From an uncultured Clostridia bacterium (lineage in GTDB: Bacteria; Bacillota; Clostridia; Oscillospirales; Ruminococcaceae), in assembly GCA_947168885.1 (NCBI GenBank), contig CAMVNQ010000014.1:30571-94570 (forward strand): a DNA stretch of 64,000 bases. The letters run 5' to 3'. The notes below the pieces were generated by a model that saw nothing but the letters and a program-made list of their open reading frames with translations, was not told where the DNA came from and searched no databases. Positions 25,915 to 33,773 of this stretch are shown here, piece after piece. Within the stretch, counting starts at the first letter, position 1, and the number at the start of each line of letters is the position of its first letter. A program made the translations under genes and the position numbers.

Positions 25915-26736
25915 ATGAAAAGAATTATATCGGCATTATCAGCATTTATTCTTGCAGTAACATCAATTGGAACAGGTCTTACAGCTTCGGCTGAGAGCAG
26001 TGAAGAATCCACCCCGTCGGGAATCGCTTATAGTGACATCGGCAGCAGGATCGACAGCTATATCAAAGAACGTGAAGCGGGACTTGCTTCCTGCGCGGTT
26101 AGCGTATTTGATGCGAACGGTACTGTATTTGACGGATATTACGGCTATGCGGACATTGCGAACGGCATTACTGCTGATGCTGAGACCGTTTATGAATGGG
26201 GCAGCACCTCAAAAATGCTTGTATGGACTTCAATCATGCAGCAGTGGGAGCGTGGAAATATCGAACTTGATGCAGACATCCGCGATTATCTCCCCGACGG
26301 TTTTCTCACCAAATTGCAGTACCCCGACGAAAAGATAACCATGATAAACCTGATGAGCCACAATGCGGGCTTTCAGGAGAGCTTTTACGAAAATCAGGAA
26401 GCAGCACCTGATGATGTTTACGACACGCTTGAAGATGCTGTAAAAGCCTGCGAATGCTGGCAGGCATCTCATGTGGGAGAATACACGGTATATTCCAACT
26501 GGGGTACGGCTCTTGCGGCTTACATCGTTGAGCAGACAAGCGGCGAGGACTATGTTTCCTACGTTCACGAGAATATTTTTGAGCCGTTCGTAACAGAGAA
26601 TACAGCAAGAACGGTCGGTCACGGAACGGGGCTGGGGCTTGCGGTCACAAAGCGCGTGATTGAGAACCATGGCGGAAAGATATGTGTGGAAACAGCAGAT
26701 TCAGACTATACGAAGATGTTTGTCATAAGGCTGTAG
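25915..26736 (+). pseudogene. Chimera: serine hydrolase (class C beta-lactamase fold) N-part joined to a histidine kinase C-end
   Basis: The 273-residue frame starts with a signal peptide (residues 1-27, ending TASAE; AAAGGAGAAATCAAT ribosome site). It continues as a beta-lactamase/penicillin-binding serine hydrolase with the SxxK nucleophile in WGSTSKML and the YSNWG motif. At ENIFEPF it switches to the end of a histidine kinase ATPase domain: FEPFVTENTARTVG, HGTGLGLAVTKRVIENHGG. Both families naturally carry an IFEP-like segment, so recombination at this short homology is the likely origin. The hydrolase lacks its C-terminal half and the KTG-type motif, so activity is improbable. Confidence 0.78.
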
Positions 26737-26782
26737 TCTATTGGCGCACTCTGTTTCCGTTCCGCAAAAGTCCAAATCGGAA

Positions 26783-26911
26783 TTATGGCATATCCCATAT
26801 AGAAAAAATACAGATACCACTGTTTAGCTCTTTGCGCAATCGATCAAGAACTGTCTCAGGTTTCTTTTTTATAGCGTAAATGCACCTGTTGGTATCGAGC
26901 ATATGCTTCAT
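26783..26911 (-). pseudogene. Truncated VapC-type PIN-domain toxin
   Basis: A 42-residue frame matches the start of VapC toxins: MLDTNRCIYAIKKKPETVL, then LRKELNSGICIFSI. It ends in unrelated WDMP and a stop where the SSITLAELE helix would follow. The first catalytic Asp is present, the remaining acidic residues are lost. No antitoxin gene is visible. Confidence 0.65.
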
Positions 26912-26926
26912 GCAGAGATATAATAC

Positions 26927-26955
26927 TTGACAAATCCGTCCTCATATATTATAAT
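26927..26955 (+). promoter_or_regulatory. Full-consensus sigma-A promoter of the vbhA-fic operon
   Basis: TTGACA (26927-26932) and TATAAT (26950-26955) are separated by 17 bases, 45 bases upstream of the small antitoxin gene. Confidence 0.85.
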
Positions 26956-26999
26956 GTAATAAATAATATAAAGGTCAAGTGTCTTGAGGTGGTTATAAT

Positions 27000-27167
27000 A
27001 TGCAGGAAATGACAATTGACAGAGCTGTTAACAATGCAATAGCTTCGGTTGAAATGGAAGGCTTTACCATTTCCGGAGACGAGCGTGCTCTTATATATAA
27101 GCTGGTACGCAAGGAGATAACGCTCGCGGATGCGCTGAAACAGCTTAATGAAAAGAAGAGCGCGTAA
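27000..27167 (+). CDS. vbhA: VbhA-like antitoxin of a Fic toxin
   Basis: This 55-residue antitoxin contains the Fic-inhibitory motif (S/T)xxxE(G/N) as SVEMEG in NNAIASVEMEGFTISGDE. Its C-terminus, VRKEITLADALKQLNEK, fits the VbhA family. The motif's glutamate blocks productive ATP binding in the partner Fic protein. ATG 27000 follows TTGAGGTGGTTATAAT. The stop is two bases before the Fic start, so the pair is co-translated. Confidence 0.87.
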   Translation: MQEMTIDRAVNNAIASVEMEGFTISGDERALIYKLVRKEITLADALKQLNEKKSA

Positions 27168-27169
27168 CT

Positions 27170-27760
27170 ATGCCTTATAGCTTAAATGCAACAGATGCCG
27201 ATTGCTATGAGGGAACGACTGTCCTTATCAATAAGCTCGGTATAAAGAATGAAACCGAGCTCGACAAGAATGAGCGTGTCATAACGGGATTCAAGACTGC
27301 GGAGCTTATCACAAAGCCACTGAAACCGGACTTTGATTTCGGCGACTACAAGCTGATACACCGCGAACTATTCTCTGATTTGTACGTTTGGGCGGGTTGC
27401 ATACGGACAATATCGTTGTCCAAGAGTGCGACGGTGTTTACAGCGCCTGAGAAGATCGAGGAAATTGGTAATTCTGTCTTTAAACGGCTCAACGATTGCA
27501 ATTTCTATGCAGATATGAACCGTTCTGACTTTATACGCGAAGCTGCCGAGCTGTATGATTCTCTCAATCGCCTGCATCCGTTCAGAGAGGGCAATGGCAG
27601 GACAGAACGCATTTTCTTCTCACGTCTTATCAGAAATGCCGGATTTGACATAGACTTTTCCGCTACAAACTCCGACTTGCTTATGATCGGAAGCATTCAG
27701 GCAGCGAGCGGTGTTATGGATAACTTGATAAAATTCTTTGAAGAGAACATAACAGAGTAA
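27170..27760 (+). CDS. fic: Fic-domain adenylyltransferase (toxin of a VbhT/VbhA-like pair)
   Basis: This 196-residue cytoplasmic Fic protein would transfer AMP, or another nucleotide part, to a protein hydroxyl. Its catalytic motif HPFREGNGRTER is complete, including the histidine, the acidic residue and both arginines. The upstream FGDYKLIHRELFSDLYVWAG and the beta-hairpin region before LYDSLNRL are typical. There is no internal inhibitory helix, in keeping with a class I Fic protein regulated by the separate antitoxin just upstream. In VbhT-like toxins the targets are DNA gyrase and topoisomerase IV; that target is inferred, not shown. Confidence 0.92.
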   Translation: MPYSLNATDADCYEGTTVLINKLGIKNETELDKNERVITGFKTAELITKPLKPDFDFGDYKLIHRELFSDLYVWAGCIRTISLSKSATVFTAPEKIEEIGNSVFKRLNDCNFYADMNRSDFIREAAELYDSLNRLHPFREGNGRTERIFFSRLIRNAGFDIDFSATNSDLLMIGSIQAASGVMDNLIKFFEENITE

Positions 27761-27761
27761 A

Positions 27762-27787
27762 ATCCGCTGCCTATTCAGACAGCGGAT
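27762..27787 (+). terminator. Hairpin after fic
   Basis: ATCCGCTG and CAGCGGAT form a perfect eight-base stem directly after the stop. An ATT microsatellite (27789-27810) follows instead of a T-run. Confidence 0.55.
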
Positions 27788-27926
27788 CATTATTATTATT
27801 ATTATTATTCGGTATCGTAAATGAGGTATGGCAGAATCCAATAACTCCGTCGGACTTCCGCCTATAAAAGTGGTATAAATGCCAATAGTTTTTATATAAA
27901 AACACCTTTAAATCAGTACGGTTTGT

Positions 27927-28055
27927 ATCACCGAAACGCTGGAAATGCACTATCTCGCGTTCACGCAGATAGCGTATGATGTTCGTGACATCGGGGTCGT
28001 CAGATATGCGCAGTAAGTTGTCATAGGTAGCGCGGGCTTTCTGCTCTGCCGACAC
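27927..28055 (-). pseudogene. Internal fragment of cotJC
   Basis: About 125 bases match the intact cotJC gene (region 32597-32722) at very high identity by eye. They encode AEQKARATYDNLLRISDD and REREIVHFQRFG. The match begins and ends abruptly, with unrelated sequence on both sides. A 94-codon frame runs through it into the ATT repeat and is not believed to be a gene. The rest of 27811-28174 shows nothing else. Confidence 0.75.
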
Positions 28056-28174
28056 TGTGAGCTTGCGATAATGTCATGATTTTTAGCATAGAATACAAAA
28101 ACGATCGTCTGTTATTTTGTGGGAAGTTTAATACGATTCATCAAATCGCCTGCCATAATCGAACATACAAAACC

Positions 28175-28223
28175 GTAAAAAAGGGCAATGACTTCCATGT
28201 ACGGAGGACATTGCCCTTTTATT
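28175..28223. terminator. Bidirectional terminator
   Basis: AAGGGCAATG (28181-28190) pairs with CATTGCCCTT (28209-28218). T-runs lie on the outer side of both strands. It ends the minus-strand transporter gene at 28259. Confidence 0.8.
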
Positions 28224-28258
28224 AAACCGCCATAAATACCGAACAATCTATCCCGCAT

Positions 28259-29545
28259 TCAGAAAAAAAGCGGAATTATGATCGACGCCATAAGAATAAT
28301 GAATGCTCCGCCGAGACGCGAAGAGATCTGTGCAAACGGCATCAGCTCCATTCTGTTCGCCGCCATAAGGACAGCAACATCACCGGTGCCGCCCATATTT
28401 GCCATACAGAGCCCCGCTGTTATTGCCGCTTCTATCGGGTAAAATCCGACAAGCCGTCCTATGAGAGCCGAGCCTGTAACAGCTCCGATAATTACGACCA
28501 GAACAAGTACAAGGTACATTGGAGAGAAAGCTTCGATTATCTGTCCCATATCTGTGTAAGCTATGCCTATTCCGAGCATAAGCGCAGCAGTCCAGTTCTT
28601 TGACACGAAGTTGTACCAGAGTGCAGCGTCATCCTCATAGCGTTCCGGAATAAGCCCGAGACATTTTACAACAGCTACGGAAATAATCATCCATGCGTAA
28701 GGGTGAATATCAGCACCGAGCATTTTTACGAGTGAAGAGATAAGCGAACCGAATGAAAAGAAAGCAGTGGAGATGATAACACCGACAGCGTAATTCTCTA
28801 TTCCGCTTACATTAAGTTCCTTCTTTTCTTCCTTCAGTGAAGCGTCTTTTGATATAACAAGCTGTCCGTTGCCGCTGAGTTTCGGGAAAGCCTTTCCGAG
28901 CCTGTTCAGAAGGCCGCCGAAAACTATCGCAAAAGCGTTGCCAAGTGCAACTGCCGGAACAAGCCGGCTAAGAATTGTTTCGGACGGAATCCCGAGAGCG
29001 CCCTCAAACACATTTGCAATAGGTACTGCTCCTGCACCCATACCGCCGCCCATTATCGGTATTCCGATATATGCAACGGATTCTCCGGCATTCATGCCAA
29101 AGAAGTTTCCAACTAGAGCAACAAGTCCAAGTGCTGCCGCAACAGCTCCGATAATACACGGAAGGTATCTTATGGCAGCCTTTATCAGAAGTTTGCGGTT
29201 CATTCCAAGAATAGAACCTGTGATGAGCGCAGATATGTAAAAATCGAGGAACCCTGCGCTTTTCATGAACGCAGTGCAGTTTTCCGTGACTTCAGCCGGT
29301 ATAATATTCCAGTATGTAAGAGCAGCACCGCCGAAAATACATACTATCGCGCCGCCGCCGAGAAAAGTCTTGACAAAAGGCGTGATATTGCCAATTACGT
29401 TCAGGAGTGCGCCGAATATCATCAGAAACAGAAATGCTCCGACCATTCCAGTGGGAAGAACGTTGAGTGCACAACAAGCAACAACAATCAGCACAATAAT
29501 TAAAAACCACTTCAGATCTAATCCGACAATTTTTATGTTTTTCAT
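28259..29545 (-). CDS. 2-hydroxycarboxylate transporter (CitS/CimH/MaeN family)
   Basis: This 428-residue inner membrane symporter of the 2HCT family takes up citrate, malate or a similar 2-hydroxycarboxylate with Na+ or H+. It has about eleven hydrophobic segments and both re-entrant GGxG loops, GIPIMGGGMGAGAVP in the first half and MANMGGTGDVAVL in the second. The conserved arginine segment near MELMPFAQISSRLGGA is also present. The length is usual for the family. The ribosome site is weak. No citrate lyase or malic enzyme genes are adjacent; the neighbouring divergent gene is a redox sensor. Confidence 0.9.
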   Translation of the reverse strand: MKNIKIVGLDLKWFLIIVLIVVACCALNVLPTGMVGAFLFLMIFGALLNVIGNITPFVKTFLGGGAIVCIFGGAALTYWNIIPAEVTENCTAFMKSAGFLDFYISALITGSILGMNRKLLIKAAIRYLPCIIGAVAAALGLVALVGNFFGMNAGESVAYIGIPIMGGGMGAGAVPIANVFEGALGIPSETILSRLVPAVALGNAFAIVFGGLLNRLGKAFPKLSGNGQLVISKDASLKEEKKELNVSGIENYAVGVIISTAFFSFGSLISSLVKMLGADIHPYAWMIISVAVVKCLGLIPERYEDDAALWYNFVSKNWTAALMLGIGIAYTDMGQIIEAFSPMYLVLVLVVIIGAVTGSALIGRLVGFYPIEAAITAGLCMANMGGTGDVAVLMAANRMELMPFAQISSRLGGAFIILMASIIIPLFF

Positions 29546-29592
29546 GGCAATTCAACAACTCCCTGATAAAAAGCATAAGATCATTTTTTGTA

Positions 29593-29621
29593 TTATAGCA
29601 CATATATCAGGATTATGCAAG
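29593..29621 (-). promoter_or_regulatory. Sigma-A-type promoter of the 2HCT transporter gene
   Basis: Minus-strand TTGCAT and TATAAT have a 17-base spacer, 48 bases upstream of the start at 29545. Confidence 0.7.
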
Positions 29622-29737
29622 ATGCAGACGACAATTCATGTATGTCCAGAAAAAAAGGCAATGATACTGTACCGGCAATACCGCACAAAAAGTGCGCGGT
29701 ATGAGCTAAATTATTTTTGAAAGTTGATCGCGTTTTA

Positions 29738-29766
29738 TTGCATTTTTCAATCAATTGTGGTATAAT
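29738..29766 (+). promoter_or_regulatory. Sigma-A-type promoter of the hydrogenase-like/GGDEF gene
   Basis: TTGCAT and TATAAT have a 17-base spacer, about 100 bases upstream of the ATG at 29870. Confidence 0.7.
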
Positions 29767-29869
29767 AAATATCAGCGACATTGCACAAATATACCAATGC
29801 TCTTTGTGCAGTATTACCAAACGATTAATAAACCGTGACTTATTATCATATCCACAGGAGATGAATACA

Positions 29870-31639
29870 ATGAAAAACGGTTTGATATTCACTAACGAAA
29901 ACTGTATAGGATGCAACAGATGTGTTCGTATCTGCTGTTCTTTCGGCGCTACAATATCCCATAACCGCCCTGATCACAGTTCTATACGAATTAATCCGGA
30001 ACGATGCATCAACTGCGGAGCGTGCATCGATGTATGCGGTCATTCTGCAAGAGAATATCATGATGATACCGAAACTTTTTTCGCAGACCTGAAAAAAGGA
30101 GAGCACATTTCTCTGCTCATAGCTCCGTCATTTGAAGCGAAATATCCGGACGAATACCGAAAAGTCCTCGGTGCACTCAAAGCACTCGGCGTGAAGCGTA
30201 TGCTTCCCGTGTCTCTCGGTGCTGATATATGCACCTGGGGATACCTGAAACTGATAAACGAAAAGGGATATAAAGGAATGCTCTCAACGACGTGTCCCGT
30301 TGTTGTCTCATTTGTTGAGCACTGGAAGCCGTATCTTATCCCGCTTCTGATGCCAATAAAGAGCCCGATGATGTGCGCGGCCCGTTATTTCCGCGACAAA
30401 CTCGGCATCACCGATAAATTTGCGTTTATAGGTCCGTGTATAGCTAAACGCATGGAAACAGATAAATATCCGGAGCTTGTTCAGTATAACATTACATTTC
30501 CGAAGCTAATCGAATATATAAACAAGAACGATCTCGGAGATGAGGAGAGCTTTGAGGGTCTTGATGCGGGTCTTGGCACATTCTATCCTGCCCCCGGCGG
30601 TCTCAGCGATAATATAAAATGGTTTCTCGGTGATGATACGCCGGTTCGTGTTGTTTCGGGGAAAACATACCTGTATGAACGTTTCCTCACGAGCTGGAAA
30701 AAACTGCTCGAGGAAAATAAGCCTTTTGTACTGTATGACGCGCTGAACTGCCGTGAAGGCTGTCTTGAAGGCACCGCCAAGGTATATACCGAAGACCGGG
30801 AATTCAAGGGAATTTCCAATATAAACGATATCAGGACAAAAAGCAAGAAGTTTTCTCACGATTCACCGTGGTCTCCGGAGCTTTCTCCCGCACAGCGCCT
30901 CGAAAATCTGAACAGACAGTTCGGCGATCTTGATCTGAACGACTATATGACAGAGTTTGAAGACAAAAGCCAGACCTGCAGGATTTCCTATCCGACAGAT
31001 GAAGAAGCCGAAGCAATATACCGCTCTATGCATAAGGACGATGAAAGCTCAAGAAATATCAACTGTTCTGCCTGCGGTTATGAGACATGCCGTGAAATGA
31101 TGATCGCGATACATAACGGCTTCAACACCCGCCACAACTGTGTTTACAGCGAAAAAGAGGAAAGCATCTATCTCGCAAAGATGTCATTCAGCGACCAGCT
31201 CACCGGCGTTATGAACAGAAACGCCTATGAGAGAAAGCTTAACACTATGTTCGGGCGCGGCGGTTCGGTCGGTCTTATAGTTGCCGATGTCAACGGATTA
31301 AAATACGCTAACGATAATGAGGGTCACGGAGCCGGAGACCGTCTTATCATAGAAACTGCACATGCACTTGCGAACGAGTTCGGTGTGGAGCGGGTATTCC
31401 GTTCCGGCGGCGACGAGTTTCTTGTCGTTTTGCAGGATTTCACTGAGCAGGAACTTGAAAATGATATAGTTCTTGTAAAGGAATATCTTTCAAGTGTTAA
31501 AGTAAGCACCTCGTTCGGTCTTGCCTTCTCGGAACATTTCAACGGCGATATGAGTGCGCTCCAGGAGATCGCCGACAAGAAAATGTATGAGGATAAAGAG
31601 CGTTACTATAAAATGACCGGAAAGGTCCGCAGAATCTGA
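29870..31639 (+). CDS. [FeFe]-hydrogenase-like Fe-S sensor fused to a GGDEF diguanylate cyclase
   Basis: In this 589-residue cytoplasmic protein, residues 8-60 hold two ferredoxin motifs (CIGCNRCVRIC, CINCGACIDVC). Residues 75-350 resemble the H-cluster domain of [FeFe] hydrogenases, with cysteines in TTCPVV (142), GPCIAKR (190) and CREGC (294, 298). Residues 396-424 form an additional four-cysteine Fe-S domain (CSACGYETC plus Cys424), as in sensory hydrogenases and RnfB. Residues 432-589 are a GGDEF domain with an intact active site (RSGGDEF, 511-517; DVNGLKYANDN) but no RxxD inhibitory site. The expected output is c-di-GMP made in response to H2 or redox state, by inference from HydS-type sensory enzymes. 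ATG 29870 has CAGGAGATGAATACA upstream. Confidence 0.85.
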   Translation: MKNGLIFTNENCIGCNRCVRICCSFGATISHNRPDHSSIRINPERCINCGACIDVCGHSAREYHDDTETFFADLKKGEHISLLIAPSFEAKYPDEYRKVLGALKALGVKRMLPVSLGADICTWGYLKLINEKGYKGMLSTTCPVVVSFVEHWKPYLIPLLMPIKSPMMCAARYFRDKLGITDKFAFIGPCIAKRMETDKYPELVQYNITFPKLIEYINKNDLGDEESFEGLDAGLGTFYPAPGGLSDNIKWFLGDDTPVRVVSGKTYLYERFLTSWKKLLEENKPFVLYDALNCREGCLEGTAKVYTEDREFKGISNINDIRTKSKKFSHDSPWSPELSPAQRLENLNRQFGDLDLNDYMTEFEDKSQTCRISYPTDEEAEAIYRSMHKDDESSRNINCSACGYETCREMMIAIHNGFNTRHNCVYSEKEESIYLAKMSFSDQLTGVMNRNAYERKLNTMFGRGGSVGLIVADVNGLKYANDNEGHGAGDRLIIETAHALANEFGVERVFRSGGDEFLVVLQDFTEQELENDIVLVKEYLSSVKVSTSFGLAFSEHFNGDMSALQEIADKKMYEDKERYYKMTGKVRRI

Positions 31640-31748
31640 CGATCGTATAACAAGCCCCGTTCCTTTATTTCCCGCGATTATCGTAGATGTTTTCTTCAGG
31701 TTCATAGTATTAGTTTCAATTATAAAGATATATTGCTATTTTCAAAAC

Positions 31749-31780
31749 AGGTTCGGAACAATCGCTCCGAACCTTTTGTT
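31749..31780 (+). terminator. Terminator after the hydrogenase-like/GGDEF gene
   Basis: AGGTTCGGA (31749-31757) pairs with TCCGAACCT (31766-31774), followed by TTTGTT. Confidence 0.75.
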
Positions 31781-31872
31781 ATGTACTCTGACCGCCATTA
31801 TAAAGAAATACAGGCGACAGGCTCCGACATTCTGAAATGGTATTGCTCATATTCCTTCATAGATCTGCTCAA

Positions 31873-32421
31873 TTAAAACGCATATACATTTCCCCTGAAA
31901 TTACCGATAGTTTCCGGATCGAAATCCGTTTTATTATAGATCCCATGAATAGTGGCATCTATATATTCGCGTTCTGTCTGAGCTTCCATAGGAAGAGGTA
32001 TTTCATCTCCATAGGTCATTCGTATATTCTCAAACTGAAAATACACTTCATTGTATTTTCTGAAAAATTCCGCATTTGTCTCTTTATTACAAAAATTGTC
32101 ATATCCAAAATCATTATGAAATCCTATAAAGAAATCAACGATCGAATTATCGTCGGTCATATTGCCGATGAATTTAAGATCACCGTTCACTCCCGGCCCG
32201 CCTTCATAATAATTGTCCAATTTGACCTGTTTATCCGCAGCACATGATCTGTTGTATTCCTCGATATATTTTTCGACCTTGATTTGCAGTTCTGATTTTG
32301 GTGTAAAAATATAAAACATGGACAATTGAATAATCGGATATAAAACCCATATAGCGGTCGCACCAACTATTATTATGATGAGTATGATTATATTTTTTCG
32401 GATTGCTTTTTTATCTTTCAT
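31873..32421 (-). CDS. Hypothetical membrane-anchored protein (182 aa)
   Basis: One N-terminal transmembrane segment (about residues 11-34, IIILIIIIVGATAIWVL) is followed by an extracytoplasmic domain of about 140 residues that is rich in Asn, Asp and aromatics. Two cysteines (RSCAADK, NFCNKE) could form a disulfide. No family is recognised. ATG 32421 is preferred over a GTG nine bases upstream because GGTGAGG is correctly spaced for it. It is monocistronic between terminators. Confidence 0.7.
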   Translation of the reverse strand: MKDKKAIRKNIIILIIIIVGATAIWVLYPIIQLSMFYIFTPKSELQIKVEKYIEEYNRSCAADKQVKLDNYYEGGPGVNGDLKFIGNMTDDNSIVDFFIGFHNDFGYDNFCNKETNAEFFRKYNEVYFQFENIRMTYGDEIPLPMEAQTEREYIDATIHGIYNKTDFDPETIGNFRGNVYAF

Positions 32422-32506
32422 ATTCCTCACCGCCTTAATGCCATTTTACCACATACTGACATTAAAAGCAATTACAAACCGTTTACAATGTGGTTACAAA
32501 GCGATT

Positions 32507-32545
32507 ACAAAAACAAGCGCATCATTATCGCCGATGCGCTTGTTT
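32507..32545 (-). terminator. Terminator of the cotJABC operon
   Basis: AAACAAGCGCATC and GATGCGCTTGTTT form a perfect 13-base stem, followed on the minus strand by TTTTGT. Confidence 0.85.
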
Positions 32546-32559
32546 AATTTCTCATAAAG

Positions 32560-33117
32560 TCACTTTATCTTGCTCTGAAGCCTGTCGAGAAGCTCACCGA
32601 AACGCTGGAAATGCACTATCTCGCGTTCACGCAGATAGCGTATGATGTTCGTCACATCGGGGTCGTCAGATATGCGCAGTATGTTGTCGTACGTCGCACG
32701 GGCTTTCTGCTCTGCCGCCATATCCTCCATAATATCCGCTATCGGGTCCGCCTTGCTCTGAAGATATGCAGCACTGAACGGAACACCCGATGCACTTGCG
32801 GGATAGACTCCGTTCGCATGGTCGATGTAGTAATCCCCGACTCCGTATTTATCAAAGCTTTTCGCACCCTCGCCCTTTGTGAGCTGTGTAACTATGCTTC
32901 CGATCATCTCAAGATGTCCGAGCTCTTCGGTACCTATATCGGTAAGAAGTGCGATCCCGCATTTTTCGGTCTGCGCAAAACGCTGCGAGAGGTAGCGAAG
33001 AGATGCTCCGAGTTCTCCGTCGGGTCCACCGTACTGGCTCAGTATATAACTCGCGAGACGCGGGTTTTTGTTATTGATCTTTACGGGTATCTGCGTCATT
33101 TTTGTGAATATAAACAT
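32560..33117 (-). CDS. cotJC: Spore coat protein CotJC (manganese-catalase fold)
   Basis: This 185-residue protein of the CotJC/Mn-catalase ferritin-like family is placed in the inner spore coat. Its helices carry the metal-ligand pattern TEELGHLEM and REREIVHFQRFGE. Third gene of cotJABC, with ATAAGGAGGCGGCACT as ribosome site, 12 bases after cotJB. Its presence supports a spore-forming host. Fragments of its 3' half are found at 27927 and 1957. Confidence 0.93.
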   Translation of the reverse strand: MFIFTKMTQIPVKINNKNPRLASYILSQYGGPDGELGASLRYLSQRFAQTEKCGIALLTDIGTEELGHLEMIGSIVTQLTKGEGAKSFDKYGVGDYYIDHANGVYPASASGVPFSAAYLQSKADPIADIMEDMAAEQKARATYDNILRISDDPDVTNIIRYLREREIVHFQRFGELLDRLQSKIK

Positions 33118-33129
33118 AGTGCCGCCTCC

Positions 33130-33396
33130 TTATGCCATTTTCTGCGACGGCCAGACGCCGACGAGCCATTCCCAGTTATCGCCGCAGTCCGCCGAAGCTG
33201 CAACAAGAGGATAACAGCGCTTCCCGAACGCGTCGAAGCAGGCTTTCGCATTTTCGCTTGCTTCCTCAAACATACGGAGAGCTTTCGTATCATCGGGGTG
33301 CGTATCGAGGTAGAGATTGAGGTCAGTCAGATAGAAGAGAGCCTCGCTTACTTTCTTCATGAGCTGTGACTGAGTCATATTCATATTACCTGCCAT
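33130..33396 (-). CDS. cotJB: Spore coat protein CotJB
   Basis: This 88-residue CotJB family protein contains the segments ALFYLTDLNLYLDTHPDD and WEWLVGVWPSQ. The start MAGNMNM at 33396 has GAGAGGGGGC upstream and overlaps the end of cotJA by 11 bases. It is required with CotJA and CotJC for coat assembly in Bacillus; no catalytic role is known. Confidence 0.9.
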   Translation of the reverse strand: MAGNMNMTQSQLMKKVSEALFYLTDLNLYLDTHPDDTKALRMFEEASENAKACFDAFGKRCYPLVAASADCGDNWEWLVGVWPSQKMA

Positions 33397-33577
33397 CGTA
33401 AAGCCCCCTCTCATATTCGCCGAGACCAAGGTCGAGTTCGGGGAAGATCGTTCCCTGCTGCATAGCGCGTTCGGGAGTATATACCCGCCCGAGCTTCTGG
33501 AACGGCACATAGGCATAGCCGACATTTCCGCATTCCGTATCCGGTATATCGGGTCTGGTGCAGTCGTTATTATTCAT
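33386..33577 (-). CDS. cotJA: Spore coat protein CotJA
   Basis: This 63-residue protein has the CotJA core VPFQKLGRVYTPERAMQQGT followed by FPELDLGLGEYE. It is the first gene of the three-gene coat operon. In Bacillus the operon is transcribed by the mother-cell factor sigma-E. No clear sigma-E site was recognised upstream, where 33578-33725 holds no other feature. Confidence 0.9.
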   Translation of the reverse strand: MNNNDCTRPDIPDTECGNVGYAYVPFQKLGRVYTPERAMQQGTIFPELDLGLGEYERGLYDGR

Positions 33578-33725
33578 CGGATCAGATCCTTTCGTTGTTA
33601 TTTGCCGTAAGGCTTTTTTATTTTATGCAGTTCCCTGCTCCGGCGACACAAGGGCAGTTTTCTACAGGCACAAAAAAACTGCACAATCATGGAGATACAG
33701 TATAAATGCAAAACTGTATTATATC

Positions 33726-33759
33726 AAAAAAAGCTCCGACTGTATATCACAGCCGGAGC
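33726..33759 (-). terminator. Terminator of the sensor-PP2C gene
   Basis: The minus-strand stem GCTCCGGCTG/CAGTCGGAGC is followed by seven T, close to the stop at 33774. Confidence 0.85.
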
Positions 33760-33773
33760 GCTTTCTGTTGTAT

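Noticed and set aside
27771..28055. 94-residue ORF with a poly-Asn tail
   Set aside because: It is a cotJC fragment running into unrelated DNA and an ATT microsatellite, not a gene in its own right.
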